Position numbers and translations under genes: made by a program
Notes under the pieces: model-generated
What the model was told of the DNA's origin: nothing
Databases searched by the model: none
What the model saw: only the letters and a program-made list of their open reading frames with translations
Source of the DNA: JAADCS01 sp964473735
GTDB taxonomy: Bacteria; Hydrothermota; Hydrothermia; LBFQ01
Length of the DNA: 13,002 nucleotides
NCBI GenBank assembly: GCA_964473735.1
Contig: CAYYQD010000049.1
Coordinates: forward strand, 1-13,002
Reading direction: 5' to 3'
Shown: in pieces, positions 1-7,670 of the stretch
Layout of the letters: each line of letters begins with the position of its first letter
Position numbering within the stretch: the first letter of the stretch is position 1

Positions 1-96
1 AATGGACAATGGGCCTGACATTCATCTGGAAGTTCCCCTTTCACGATGGAGGTACCACTTTGGGTACAAAATTCGCGTAAGTGATACTGCCATATC

Positions 97-114
97 TTCC
101 GAATACTGTCGGAA
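97..114. repeat. Inverted repeat TTCCGA-N6-TCGGAA
   Basis: A perfect 6-bp dyad with a 6-base spacer, the geometry of a binding site for a dimeric repressor or activator. It is not followed by a T-run on either strand, so it does not look like an intrinsic terminator. Confidence 0.4.
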
Positions 115-185
115 CCTATGTGGCGATTACAAAACGGACGAAGACTACGATCTTAAACCGTGCGATAAAAACGTCCAGATGACGC

Positions 186-215
186 ACGTTTCCCCCACGT
201 TTCCCGACGATTCCC
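186..215. repeat. Three helically phased 9-bp direct repeats
   Basis: On the plus strand ACGTTTCCC occurs at 186-194 and 197-205, and ACGATTCCC at 207-215. Start-to-start distances are 11 and 10 bases, about one helical turn each. Such spacing is typical of repeated protein-binding sites lying on one face of the helix. What binds is unknown. The copies are seen directly; the regulatory reading is inference. Confidence 0.5.
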
Positions 216-277
216 CTATGCGATGGAGGAGAGTATCACTCTGAGCTTCCGCACCTCCTATCTCCCGACCCTTTCAA

Positions 278-742
278 TCACGCTGGAGTCCTCGCTCTCA
301 GCTCCTCCTCCACCCTCCCGAGGAACCCTTCGGGGTCGTCGTAGTTCTCCACACCCTCTACGGAGTGCGTTCTAAAGCCTATAACCGTCTTCCCCAGAAC
401 GAGGGCGTAGCCTATCTCCGTAAGGGTACCGTACCTACCCCCCACCGCAACCACGAACTCCCCGGAGGCCACGACTATGGGATTCCTGTTCCAGGACATC
501 CCCGTGTTTACCCGAACCTTCACGTAGGGGTTAGCATCCTCCCCGGTGTAGGTGGTCAGGATACCTACGGTCAGACCTCCTTCCTCGGCGGCCCCTTTAC
601 TTACGGCCTCCATAACGCCCGTTCTACCTCCGGACACCACCACCCAGCCGTGGAGGGCTATGATCCTCCCGAGGCGGTAGGCCACCTCGTACTCCATCTC
701 CGTCGCCTGCGACGACCCTATGACCGCAACCTGCCTCATCAT
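278..742 (-). CDS. LOG/TIGR00725-like nucleotide-binding protein
   Basis: A 154-residue single-domain Rossmann-like protein of the LOG/lysine-decarboxylase-like superfamily, closest in appearance to the TIGR00725 group. Visible are an N-terminal beta strand and turn (VAVIGSS, about 5-11), GGRTGVMEAV (38-47), an RNPIVV segment near 86-91, and GGRYGTLTEIG (101-111), which matches the family's GGxGTxxE phosphate-binding and catalytic motif. LOG proteins hydrolyse nucleoside 5'-monophosphates to base and ribose phosphate; whether this subgroup does so is not established. Length is normal for the group. The ATG at 742 overlaps the ABC gene's TGA (ATGA). A good SD (AGGAGG, 747-752) sits 4 bases from this ATG and 7 from the next one at 739, so the true start may be the second Met. 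It is the last gene of the ApgM-ABC-LOG unit. Confidence 0.85.
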   Translation of the reverse strand: MMRQVAVIGSSQATEMEYEVAYRLGRIIALHGWVVVSGGRTGVMEAVSKGAAEEGGLTVGILTTYTGEDANPYVKVRVNTGMSWNRNPIVVASGEFVVAVGGRYGTLTEIGYALVLGKTVIGFRTHSVEGVENYDDPEGFLGRVEEELRARTPA

Positions 743-2601
743 CCAACCTCCTGAAGCTTGTAAAGCTCGTAGTACCTTCCTCCCATCTCCATGAGCTCCT
801 CGTGGCTCCCCTCCTCAACCACCCTTCCGTCGTCAAGGACGATTATCCTGTCGGCCAGACGGGCCGTGGCCAGCCTGTGTGCCACGATTATGAGGGTCTT
901 ATCCCTGAACCTCTCCAGCAGTATTCTCTGGAGCTTGAGCTCCGTCAGAGGGTCAAGGTTGCTGGTGGCCTCATCAAAGACGATTATCGGCCTGTTAAAG
1001 GCCAGAGCCCGGGCTATGGAGATGAGCTGCCTCTCTCCGGCCGAGAGCTCGTGGTACTCCTTTTTGAGCAGGTAGGCTATCCCTAAGTCCTTAAGGATCC
1101 CCTCGTAGTCAAGGTCGTAGCCCAGGGTTATGTTCATCGGTATGCTGTCAGCGAAGACCGTCAGGTCCTGCATTACGGGTGCGAAGAGGGAGCGGAGGGC
1201 GACCGTATCCCAATCTCGGGACGGTATCCCGTATATGAGGACCTCCCCTTCGGTAGGCACGTAGAAGCCTAAGAGGAGGTTCAGAACGGTGGTCTTGCCC
1301 GCCCCGGTCCTTCCCACCAACGCTACCTTCTCACCCCTGCGCACTTTGAAGGACACCCCCTTAAGGGCCCACCTTTTGCCATCGTAGGAGTGTTTGACAT
1401 CGGAAAAGACTACGACGTCCTTTCCCTCTTCCCCCTTTAACGTTCCATGTCTCTCCTCGTACTCCGTGGGATTACTTAGGAAAGCCTTCACCTTCTCGTA
1501 CCCGGCTACGGAGGACTGGATGGTCTGGATCCTCTGGGCGAACTCCTGAACCGGTTTGAAGAGTATGTCTATGTAGCTCAGAAAGGCTACCAGACCACCG
1601 AAGGTTATGTCCCCGCTCATTATCCCCCCCGCCGAGTACCAGACGACGACGGCTATCGCCACGTAGTTCATGAAACTTATAGCAGGTCGGAAGATCCCTG
1701 CGATATACACCACACCCATGTAGGCGGAGTAGAGGTAGGAGTTTATCTCCTCAAACCTACGTTTTACGAGGGAATAGGCCCTCAGGTTCTGTATAGTCTT
1801 GAGCCCCCAGATACTCTCCTGTACGAAGGCGTTAAGGCGGGCTATACCCGTGCGCACCTTCCTCCAGGCTCTGGCGAAGAAGCCGGCAAAAACGTAGGAG
1901 AGGGCTAAGATTACCGGTATGAGAAGGAGCACCAGGAGGGTTAGCCTGACGCTAAGGGCGAGCATGAGGCCCAGGGCGGCGAAGAACATAACGGTATTCT
2001 GCAGGACGTTGAGGAAGCCTCCCGTAAAGGTATTTACCACGGCGTTGATGTCGTTGGTCAGACGGGTGATTACGACCCCCAAGGGGGTACGGTCGTAGAA
2101 GGAGACGGGAAGACGCAGGGCGTGGTTGAAGGTACGTATCCGCAGGTCGTTGGCCACCTTCTGCCCCACCCAGCTGCTGAGAAATACGAAGGCGAAGTTA
2201 AACGCGAACCGCAGTACCAACAGCAGGAGGAATAGGAGGAACATACGGTTTATGGCCTTCAGGTCCTCCTCCCGCAGCTTCAGGATTTCCTCGTAGGGAC
2301 GCTTGAACAGGTCCTCCGGCTTGAGGTATCCTATGGGTGTTTTGTAGTACCGTTCTGGCTTTACCCTCCTCTCCACCTCCCACTTCGGTATCTCCGTAAT
2401 GTCTATCATCCGACCCGTTTCCCTGTCCGGGGCGTACCTCGGTACCACGTACCTGTCTATGGTGTGTCTCACCACCTGCGGAACCGCGACCTCAACGGCG
2501 GCGGCCCCTATGAGACTCAAAAAGGCTACGGAGAAAGGTAACCAGTACGCTCTGGCTAAGCCAAAGAGCTCAAGGACAGACCTGAGGTACTCCCTGCCCA
2601 T
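739..2601 (-). CDS. Type I ABC exporter half-transporter (MdlB/MsbA-like)
   Basis: A 620-residue inner-membrane half-transporter with a fused ATPase, expected to act as a homodimer or heterodimer; the substrate is unknown. Residues about 15-355 form the membrane domain and about 395-620 the nucleotide-binding domain. Walker A is GRTGAGKTT (430-438), the Q-loop Gln is 478, the signature is LSAGERQ (519-525), Walker B is IIVFDEAT (539-546) with catalytic E544, the D-loop is SNLD, and the switch His is 575. All catalytic motifs are intact. Two oddities stand out. A charged segment of about 65 residues (about 52-115) separates the first two membrane helices, where exporters usually have a short loop. 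The Q-loop-to-signature interval is only about 41 residues and lacks the usual GE-G 'X-loop' before the signature. The start ATG directly abuts the ApgM TAG, and only a weak G-rich SD is seen, so translational coupling is likely. Confidence 0.93.
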   Translation of the reverse strand: MGREYLRSVLELFGLARAYWLPFSVAFLSLIGAAAVEVAVPQVVRHTIDRYVVPRYAPDRETGRMIDITEIPKWEVERRVKPERYYKTPIGYLKPEDLFKRPYEEILKLREEDLKAINRMFLLFLLLLVLRFAFNFAFVFLSSWVGQKVANDLRIRTFNHALRLPVSFYDRTPLGVVITRLTNDINAVVNTFTGGFLNVLQNTVMFFAALGLMLALSVRLTLLVLLLIPVILALSYVFAGFFARAWRKVRTGIARLNAFVQESIWGLKTIQNLRAYSLVKRRFEEINSYLYSAYMGVVYIAGIFRPAISFMNYVAIAVVVWYSAGGIMSGDITFGGLVAFLSYIDILFKPVQEFAQRIQTIQSSVAGYEKVKAFLSNPTEYEERHGTLKGEEGKDVVVFSDVKHSYDGKRWALKGVSFKVRRGEKVALVGRTGAGKTTVLNLLLGFYVPTEGEVLIYGIPSRDWDTVALRSLFAPVMQDLTVFADSIPMNITLGYDLDYEGILKDLGIAYLLKKEYHELSAGERQLISIARALAFNRPIIVFDEATSNLDPLTELKLQRILLERFRDKTLIIVAHRLATARLADRIIVLDDGRVVEEGSHEELMEMGGRYYELYKLQEVG

Positions 2602-3786
2602 CTACGCCCCGTACTTCTTTAGCCATCCGGCCGTGGCCAGGAGCAGACCCATGAGCTCCGTGGAACGGCGAAGGCCCAGGCTCCCCTTCAGGCTCTCCCT
2701 CTCCGTGAAGTGCCACGCCGTCGGTACTCCTGCCCTCTTGCTCGCCACTAAGAGTGGAACGTAGTGCCACGAGTGTCCCCCGATGAGGCAGGGGGTGTCG
2801 TGATCCCCCGTTATGGCCAGCACCCCACCTAACTTCATAAGGCGCGGGACGTAGGAGTCAAAGGTCTGAAGGGCTCTGACCTTCTTACGCCAGTTCCCGT
2901 CCTCCCCCGCCTTGTCCGCGTCCTTGAAGTGTATGTAGAAGAAGTCGTAGTCCTCCCAGCTCGCCTCAAGGGCCTTTACCTCACTCTCAAAGTCCGGCGT
3001 GTCATCGGGGACGTCCATACCCACCAGTTTGGCCAGACCCCTGTACATCGGATATGCGGCCGTTCCGAAGGCCCTGAGGCCCCACCTCTCCTGAAAGGTG
3101 GGTATATCGGGATGGGTTGCGTACCCTCTTAGGAGGAAGTAGTTGGCCCTATCTTCCCCCTTCAGGACCTCCAGCGCTCTGCGGTATATCTCCTTTAGAA
3201 CTTCCGCCGTCTTCTCCCCATCGGGGGCAGTCGGCTCCGGCTCCACCGGTGGCATCCCTTCCTTTCCCGGGTCCGTCTCCCTGACGTTCTCGGACAGTCC
3301 CTCACCCCGAAGGAGAAGGACGAACCTGTGCTCCTTACCGCTCTTCCATATCACGCGCACGTCCCCCACCCTATCTATGGCCTTGAGTCTCTCAATCAGG
3401 CGACGGTTCTCCTCCGTGGGGAGCCTCCCGGCCCTCCTATCCACCACCACGCCGTCTTTTACCGTGGCGAAGTTCCCCCGTATGGCCAGATCCCCCCTGC
3501 GCACCTCCAACCCCACACCAAGGGCCTCAAGGATGCCGCGGCCGATGCGGTAGGTGAGGGGGTCGTAGCCGAAGAGGGATAGGTGAGCGGGGCCGCTTCC
3601 GGGGGTTATACCGGGAGCCACGGGCTCCAGAGCCCCGACCGGGTACCTGCGGGCGAGAGAGTCCAGATTGGGCAGTCTGGCCAGCTCCATCTCCGTGAAA
3701 CCTCCGAGGATGGGAAGACCGCCCAGCCCATCCACGACGGCTAAGATTATCTTCTGGCCCTTCTGAAGCAGTTCTTTATAAACCAT
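2602..3786 (-). CDS. apgM: 2,3-bisphosphoglycerate-independent phosphoglycerate mutase, archaeal (ApgM) type
   Basis: Interconverts 3- and 2-phosphoglycerate in glycolysis/gluconeogenesis; a metal-dependent cytosolic enzyme of the alkaline-phosphatase superfamily. The protein is 394 residues, normal for the ApgM branch and shorter than the ~510-residue bacterial GpmI. Visible are the N-terminal metal site VVDGLGG (D19), the nucleophile motif PGSGPAHLSLFGYDP (Ser about 64), an HFK-DADKAGEDG segment, the metal-binding GDHDTP, and a C-terminal GGHSWHYVPLL His motif. In the DxxxH metal motif of the superfamily, the last position here reads Glu (DKAGE), which may be a subgroup feature. I start at ATG 3786: a GTG 42 bases upstream keeps the frame open, but those 14 codons overlap a promoter. 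It heads the ApgM-ABC-LOG unit. Confidence 0.9.
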   Translation of the reverse strand: MVYKELLQKGQKIILAVVDGLGGLPILGGFTEMELARLPNLDSLARRYPVGALEPVAPGITPGSGPAHLSLFGYDPLTYRIGRGILEALGVGLEVRRGDLAIRGNFATVKDGVVVDRRAGRLPTEENRRLIERLKAIDRVGDVRVIWKSGKEHRFVLLLRGEGLSENVRETDPGKEGMPPVEPEPTAPDGEKTAEVLKEIYRRALEVLKGEDRANYFLLRGYATHPDIPTFQERWGLRAFGTAAYPMYRGLAKLVGMDVPDDTPDFESEVKALEASWEDYDFFYIHFKDADKAGEDGNWRKKVRALQTFDSYVPRLMKLGGVLAITGDHDTPCLIGGHSWHYVPLLVASKRAGVPTAWHFTERESLKGSLGLRRSTELMGLLLATAGWLKKYGA

Positions 3787-3793
3787 AGACGGG

Positions 3794-3822
3794 ATTCTAC
3801 CGCCGCAGCGGGGTTGTGGCAA
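3794..3822 (-). promoter_or_regulatory. Leaderless sigma70-type promoter of apgM
   Basis: On the minus strand TTGCCA (3822-3817) matches the -35 consensus at five of six bases. After a 17-base spacer comes TAGAAT (3799-3794), then 7 bases and ATG 3786. Transcription would begin at or next to the A of ATG. There is no SD in front of the ATG. Confidence 0.72.
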
Positions 3823-3823
3823 G

Positions 3824-3838
3824 CCCACCGCAGGTGGG
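3824..3838. repeat. Perfect inverted repeat CCCACC-GCA-GGTGGG
   Basis: A 6-bp dyad with a 3-base centre lying immediately upstream of the apgM -35 box. It could be a regulator-binding site or a DNA/RNA hairpin. There is no T-run, so it is not a terminator. Confidence 0.5.
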
Positions 3839-3970
3839 ACGAGAGGAAGCGGTTCCGGTAAAAGGCTGCAACGAAACCCGACAGGTGGAATATGGCACGA
3901 GGGGAGCCGCCAACGGGTCGGATGATTTACCCCTTATTGCATCTCACGTCATCTCCTTCCGTTTCCTTTT

Positions 3971-3976
3971 TACAAT
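3971..3976 (+). promoter_or_regulatory. -10 hexamer TACAAT of the receptor gene
   Basis: TACAAT ends 8 bases before ATG 3985, the same arrangement as at the other unit-opening genes. I see no good -35 box 16-18 bases further upstream. Confidence 0.55.
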
Positions 3977-3984
3977 CCCGCACT

Positions 3985-5982
3985 ATGCTCCCTCTTCTCA
4001 TCGCGGGGACGTGCGTACTGGAGGTCAAGACCCTACCCAACACCTACGTTCTTGGTCCCTCCGCCTCCACCTACACGGACGAGAGCGGTATGGCACTGCT
4101 CAAGGTGTCCGACGGGGATACCCTGCGCTTCCATCACGTGGGTTTCAGAGACACCTCCTTAGTCGTCTCCTGCTCCGTGGCGAAGGTGGAGGTCATCCTC
4201 TCGCCGTCGGCCTACATGTTCCCGGAGGTGGTAGTTGAAAAGAGCATAGGTGAGAACGTATCCACCCGCCCCGTCAGGGCCGTTAGGAGGGAGGAGCTCC
4301 TCTATCCGGCGACCCCCACCCTGCGTCCGGACGACGCCCTTGAGAGCGTACCCGGGGTGGTGTTCGTGGGGAAGGACCCGACGGCCTCCGTCCCGGCCGT
4401 CAGAGGGCTGGCCTTCTTCCGCACCTTAGTCGTCCTTGACATGATGAGGTTGAGTACGGAGAGGGAGATAGGTCCCTCCCTCTTCTACGCCCCCGTCGGC
4501 GTGGTGAGGTCGCTTGAGGTCTCGGAGGGTGGGGCCGTCCCGTTCGGCTCAGACGCCGTAGGAGGGGCCGTCATGTACCTGCTGAAGGGGGTAGGGGACC
4601 CCGACGAGGTCAGCATGTACCTCCGGAGTAATCCCGGGAGCTTCGCCCTGTACGGTGGGCACTCCCCCTTTGACTCCGCGTACGTCGGTGTGGCCTCCTC
4701 CGTCTCCGGGGATTACACCTACCCCGACACCTCCATCTCCAACGGGTTCTTCGGCAGGGGGAGTCTTAGAGCCCCCTCTTCCAACAGGAAGTTCGCCTCC
4801 ATACTGGAGGTCAGAAGGTGGGGCGTGAGTCTCAAAGGGGCCCTGTTCTCCACCCGGGACTTTCACAGGGCCTACAGGGGTAGCACCTATTACCCGGAGA
4901 TAGATCACGCCTTCCTGCTTTTAGGGACCAGGTACGTTTCGCTGGGGTACCACGGATACACGACCGTTGCCCGTAAGATAAAGGGGGACAACGTTAAGGA
5001 GAACGTCAGGACGGGGAGGGACTTGAGCGCGAGGTTTCAGACCGAATTACGGGGTATCCACGTCGGGATCTCCTACTTCGGACGTCTGGGGGTAACCTCC
5101 ACGGTGTATTCCAACGGGAAGAGGTTATACGACGACATCGCCAACGCTGGCACCCACGACGTCGGCCTCTTCCTGTTCGGGGACCTGAAGTTCGGGCGTA
5201 CGCTCCTTTCGTACGGCGGAAGGGTGGGGCTCTACTCGGCGAGCAACACGAACGGCTGGAAGTGGGCGCCGGCCTTTCACGTAGGGGGAAGGTTCTCCTT
5301 AGGGAGGTTGGACGTAAGGACCAACTTAGAGACTTCCTACCGCTTCCCTACTCTGACCGAGAGCGCCTCCCACTCCCCCCATCCGAGGGGCTTTATATTG
5401 GGAAATCCGGACCTACGACCGGAGAGGGGCATAGGAGGGGACCTCTCGGTATCCCTGGAGGGGAAGTGGTGGAGGGTTGAAGCGTTAGGATTCGGCACTT
5501 TAATACGGGACTACATAGACCTATTCAGAGCCGACACCCTCACATCGGAAGGGGACACGATATTCTACTACTCCAACCTCGTCGGTACGGCGGCCGTATC
5601 GGGAGCGGAGGTGGTAGTGTCCGGGAAAGTCGGAAGGGCACACCTACACCTCTCCTATACCGGACTGAACGGCAAGGCGGGGGATAGGGTCCTTTCCGGG
5701 ATACCCCCCTCAACCCTGCGGATCAAACTTGAGTACTCCGCCCGTATTCACCCTTACCTGTTCGCGGAGTACAGGCCTCCCGTTCGGGACGTAGCGATCG
5801 TGGAGGTGCCGAGGCCGGGGTTCCTAACCGTCCGAACCGGGATCCGGGGTAAGGTCCGGGGTCTGGAGATTGACGGTGGCGTATCCAACGTCGGCAACGC
5901 CGTAGCGCACCGAACCCTCAACCCCCGCTCCCTGCCCCTGCCGGGCAGGGGAATTTACCTGAACCTGCGATGGACCCTTTAG
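3985..5982 (+). CDS. TonB-dependent outer-membrane receptor
   Basis: A 665-residue outer-membrane beta-barrel expected to import a metal chelate, cofactor or other ligand using TonB energy; the ligand cannot be told from sequence. A short hydrophobic start (MLPLLIAGTCVLE) acts as signal peptide, though it lacks the usual N-terminal positive charge. Residues about 15-82 look like a carboxypeptidase-regulatory-like beta domain (TDESG, GDTLRFHHVGF, then PEVVVE). Residues about 95-200 are the plug: DDALESVPGV, AVRGL, then LEVSEGGAVPFGSDAVGGAV. The rest alternates in barrel fashion and ends in an aromatic-containing strand (YLNLRWTL). The start at 3985 is chosen because of TACAAT 8 bases upstream. 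The frame stays open to ATG 3892, which has an SD-like AGGTGG, so a protein 31 residues longer is possible. Its stop overlaps that of fhs. Confidence 0.87.
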   Translation: MLPLLIAGTCVLEVKTLPNTYVLGPSASTYTDESGMALLKVSDGDTLRFHHVGFRDTSLVVSCSVAKVEVILSPSAYMFPEVVVEKSIGENVSTRPVRAVRREELLYPATPTLRPDDALESVPGVVFVGKDPTASVPAVRGLAFFRTLVVLDMMRLSTEREIGPSLFYAPVGVVRSLEVSEGGAVPFGSDAVGGAVMYLLKGVGDPDEVSMYLRSNPGSFALYGGHSPFDSAYVGVASSVSGDYTYPDTSISNGFFGRGSLRAPSSNRKFASILEVRRWGVSLKGALFSTRDFHRAYRGSTYYPEIDHAFLLLGTRYVSLGYHGYTTVARKIKGDNVKENVRTGRDLSARFQTELRGIHVGISYFGRLGVTSTVYSNGKRLYDDIANAGTHDVGLFLFGDLKFGRTLLSYGGRVGLYSASNTNGWKWAPAFHVGGRFSLGRLDVRTNLETSYRFPTLTESASHSPHPRGFILGNPDLRPERGIGGDLSVSLEGKWWRVEALGFGTLIRDYIDLFRADTLTSEGDTIFYYSNLVGTAAVSGAEVVVSGKVGRAHLHLSYTGLNGKAGDRVLSGIPPSTLRIKLEYSARIHPYLFAEYRPPVRDVAIVEVPRPGFLTVRTGIRGKVRGLEIDGGVSNVGNAVAHRTLNPRSLPLPGRGIYLNLRWTL

Positions 5983-7646
5983 AAGAGGCCGTGTATCCTA
6001 CCTTCTTCGTCTAAGTCCATGTGTATGGCCGCCGGCTCCTTGGGCAGGCCGGGCATGGTCATTATATCCCCGGTTATGGGAACCACGAACCCCGCGCCGG
6101 AGAGCAACCTGACCTCCCTGACGGTTATCTCAAACCCTTCCGGTCGCCCCAGCTTTTTAGGGTCGTCGGAGAGGGAGTACTGGGTCTTGGCTACGCATAC
6201 GGGCAGGCGGCCGTAGCCTAACCTCTCGTACTTCCTTATGGACCTCTCCGCCTCCGGATAGTACATCACCCCGTCCGCCCCGTATATCTCCCTCGCCACC
6301 CTCTCAATCTTCTCCTTTATGGACATCTCGGGCGTGTATATGGGGCGGTATTGGGACCCCTCACGGACGGCGTCCATAACCAGATCGGCCAGCTCCAGAC
6401 CGCCTTCCGACCCCTTAGACCAAACCTCAACCGTCGTGTGTGGTACTCCCTCCCCCTCTAACAGGGAGGATAGGGTGTCCAGCTCCTCCCGGGTGTCGGT
6501 CGGGAAACGGTTGATGGCCACGACTACCGGTAGTCCGTACTTCCGCATGTTCTCCACGTGCTTCTGGAGGTTGGGATAACCCTTTACCACGGCCTCCACG
6601 TTCGGTCGGGACACCTCCTTTCTGGGCACCCCTCCGTGATACTTCAGGGCCCTAACCGTCGCCACTATCACGACGGCCGAAGGGGAGAATCCGCCCGTAG
6701 GAGCCACGAGGTCTAAGAACTTCTCCGCCCCTAAGTCGGCGCCGAAGCCGGCCTCAACGACGGCCACGTCGGAGTAGGCCATAGCCATCCGTGTGCTCAC
6801 TATGGAGTTGGTGCCGTGGGCTATGTTGGCGAAGGGACCGGTATGGACTAAGGCCGGGGTGTTCTCCAGGGTCTGAACGAGGTTGGGCTTCAGGGCGTCC
6901 CTGAGGAGTACGGCCATGGCCCCCTCCGCCTTCAGGTCCCGGGCGTAGACTGGCTCCCTATCCCGCGTAAAGCCCACCAGGATGTTCCCGAGACGGCGCT
7001 TTAGGTCGGTGTAATCCGTCGCCAGCCCTAATATGGCCATTATCTCCGAAGCCGGGACTATCACGAAGGAGTCCTCGCGGGGAAACCCGTTCTTCCTCCC
7101 GCCCAGGGCCACTACAATACGGCGCAGAGCTCTGTCGTTCATATCTACGGTGCGGGGCCACACTACCGTACGGGAGTCTATACCGAGGGCGTTGCCGTGG
7201 TGTATGTGGTTGTCTATCATGGCGGACAGGAGGTTGTGGGCGGAGGCTACGGCGTGAAAGTCCCCGGTGAAGTGCAGGTTTATATCCTCCATGGGTACCA
7301 CCTGCGAGTACCCTCCACCGGTCGCCCCACCTTTGACTCCGAACACGGGACCCAAGGATGGCTCCCTTAGGGCCACGACGGACTTTACCCCCCTGCGGTT
7401 GAGGGCCATGGACAGGCCTATGGAGACGGTGGTCTTACCCTCACCTAAAGGGGTGGGGTTTATGGCCGTGATCAGGACCAGCTTTCCTCCGCCCTTTCCC
7501 TCCTCTAACAGGGATAGGGGAAGCTTGGCCTTGTAGTTCCCGTACTTCTCTATCCGTGAAGGGTCTATCCCCATCCTCTCCGCCACCCTCTCTATGGGAA
7601 GGAGGTCGGTGTTCTGTGCTATCTCAAGGTCGGAAGGTACGCTCAT
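5979..7646 (-). CDS. fhs: Formate-tetrahydrofolate ligase
   Basis: Condenses formate with tetrahydrofolate using ATP to give 10-formyl-THF, the entry of formate into one-carbon metabolism and an early step of the Wood-Ljungdahl methyl branch; cytosolic, normally a tetramer. The 555 residues match the usual 550-560. The ATP site PTPLGEGKTT lies at 64-73. The long family signature runs from REPSLGPVFGVKGGATGGG (94-112) through the HFTGDFHA block (about 125-132). The C-terminal signature MTMPGLP is at 529-535. No catalytic segment is missing. It has no SD but has TAGAAT 7 bases before the ATG, inside the 24-base gap behind the QueD-like gene, so it is probably transcribed on its own. Its TAA overlaps the TAG of the convergent receptor gene (5979-5982). 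No other Wood-Ljungdahl gene is in the window, so its direction in vivo is open. Confidence 0.97.
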   Translation of the reverse strand: MSVPSDLEIAQNTDLLPIERVAERMGIDPSRIEKYGNYKAKLPLSLLEEGKGGGKLVLITAINPTPLGEGKTTVSIGLSMALNRRGVKSVVALREPSLGPVFGVKGGATGGGYSQVVPMEDINLHFTGDFHAVASAHNLLSAMIDNHIHHGNALGIDSRTVVWPRTVDMNDRALRRIVVALGGRKNGFPREDSFVIVPASEIMAILGLATDYTDLKRRLGNILVGFTRDREPVYARDLKAEGAMAVLLRDALKPNLVQTLENTPALVHTGPFANIAHGTNSIVSTRMAMAYSDVAVVEAGFGADLGAEKFLDLVAPTGGFSPSAVVIVATVRALKYHGGVPRKEVSRPNVEAVVKGYPNLQKHVENMRKYGLPVVVAINRFPTDTREELDTLSSLLEGEGVPHTTVEVWSKGSEGGLELADLVMDAVREGSQYRPIYTPEMSIKEKIERVAREIYGADGVMYYPEAERSIRKYERLGYGRLPVCVAKTQYSLSDDPKKLGRPEGFEITVREVRLLSGAGFVVPITGDIMTMPGLPKEPAAIHMDLDEEGRIHGLF

Positions 7647-7653
7647 GGGCGGT

Positions 7654-7659
7654 ATTCTA
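7654..7659 (-). promoter_or_regulatory. -10 hexamer TAGAAT of fhs (leaderless)
   Basis: TAGAAT on the minus strand, then ACCGCCC and the ATG at 7646. The spacing and hexamer are the same as at apgM. No strong -35 is seen at 17 bases. The site lies just past the stop of the QueD-like gene. Confidence 0.6.
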
Positions 7660-7670
7660 CCCCCGCCTCT

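Larger units (their letters stand above)
1..277. other. Non-genic left edge with phased repeats and a dyad
   Basis: I see no convincing gene here. The one long open frame (plus, about 2-244, 80 codons) matches no family I recognise and its codon choice is unlike the other genes. Minus-strand frames are broken by stops. The stretch holds three near-identical 9-mers (minus-strand GGGAAACGT, GGGAAACGT, GGGAATCGT), an 18-base dyad at 97-114, and a 9-bp inverted repeat AGTGATACT (80-88) / AGTATCACT (232-240). It lies beyond the stop codon of the minus-strand LOG-like gene. It may be an intergenic regulatory region or part of an untranslated RNA; no tRNA or rRNA is evident. Confidence 0.45.

Noticed and set aside
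2..244. Plus-strand open frame of 80 codons at the left edge
   Set aside because: No recognisable family, codon choice unlike the other genes, no visible upstream signals, and it runs over the phased repeats; more likely chance.
3787..3828. In-frame GTG extension of apgM
   Set aside because: The 14 extra codons lie over a -35/-10 promoter pair, there is no SD, and the family begins near the chosen ATG.
3839..3930. Cobalamin, SAM or ZTP riboswitch before the receptor gene
   Set aside because: Some motifs look similar (GAAACCCG, GCCGCC, GGGTCG), but the order and the conserved cores of these classes do not match.
3892..3984. 31-residue N-terminal extension of the receptor
   Set aside because: The segment overlaps the TACAAT box and would bury the hydrophobic signal-like stretch; kept as an alternative because of an SD-like AGGTGG.
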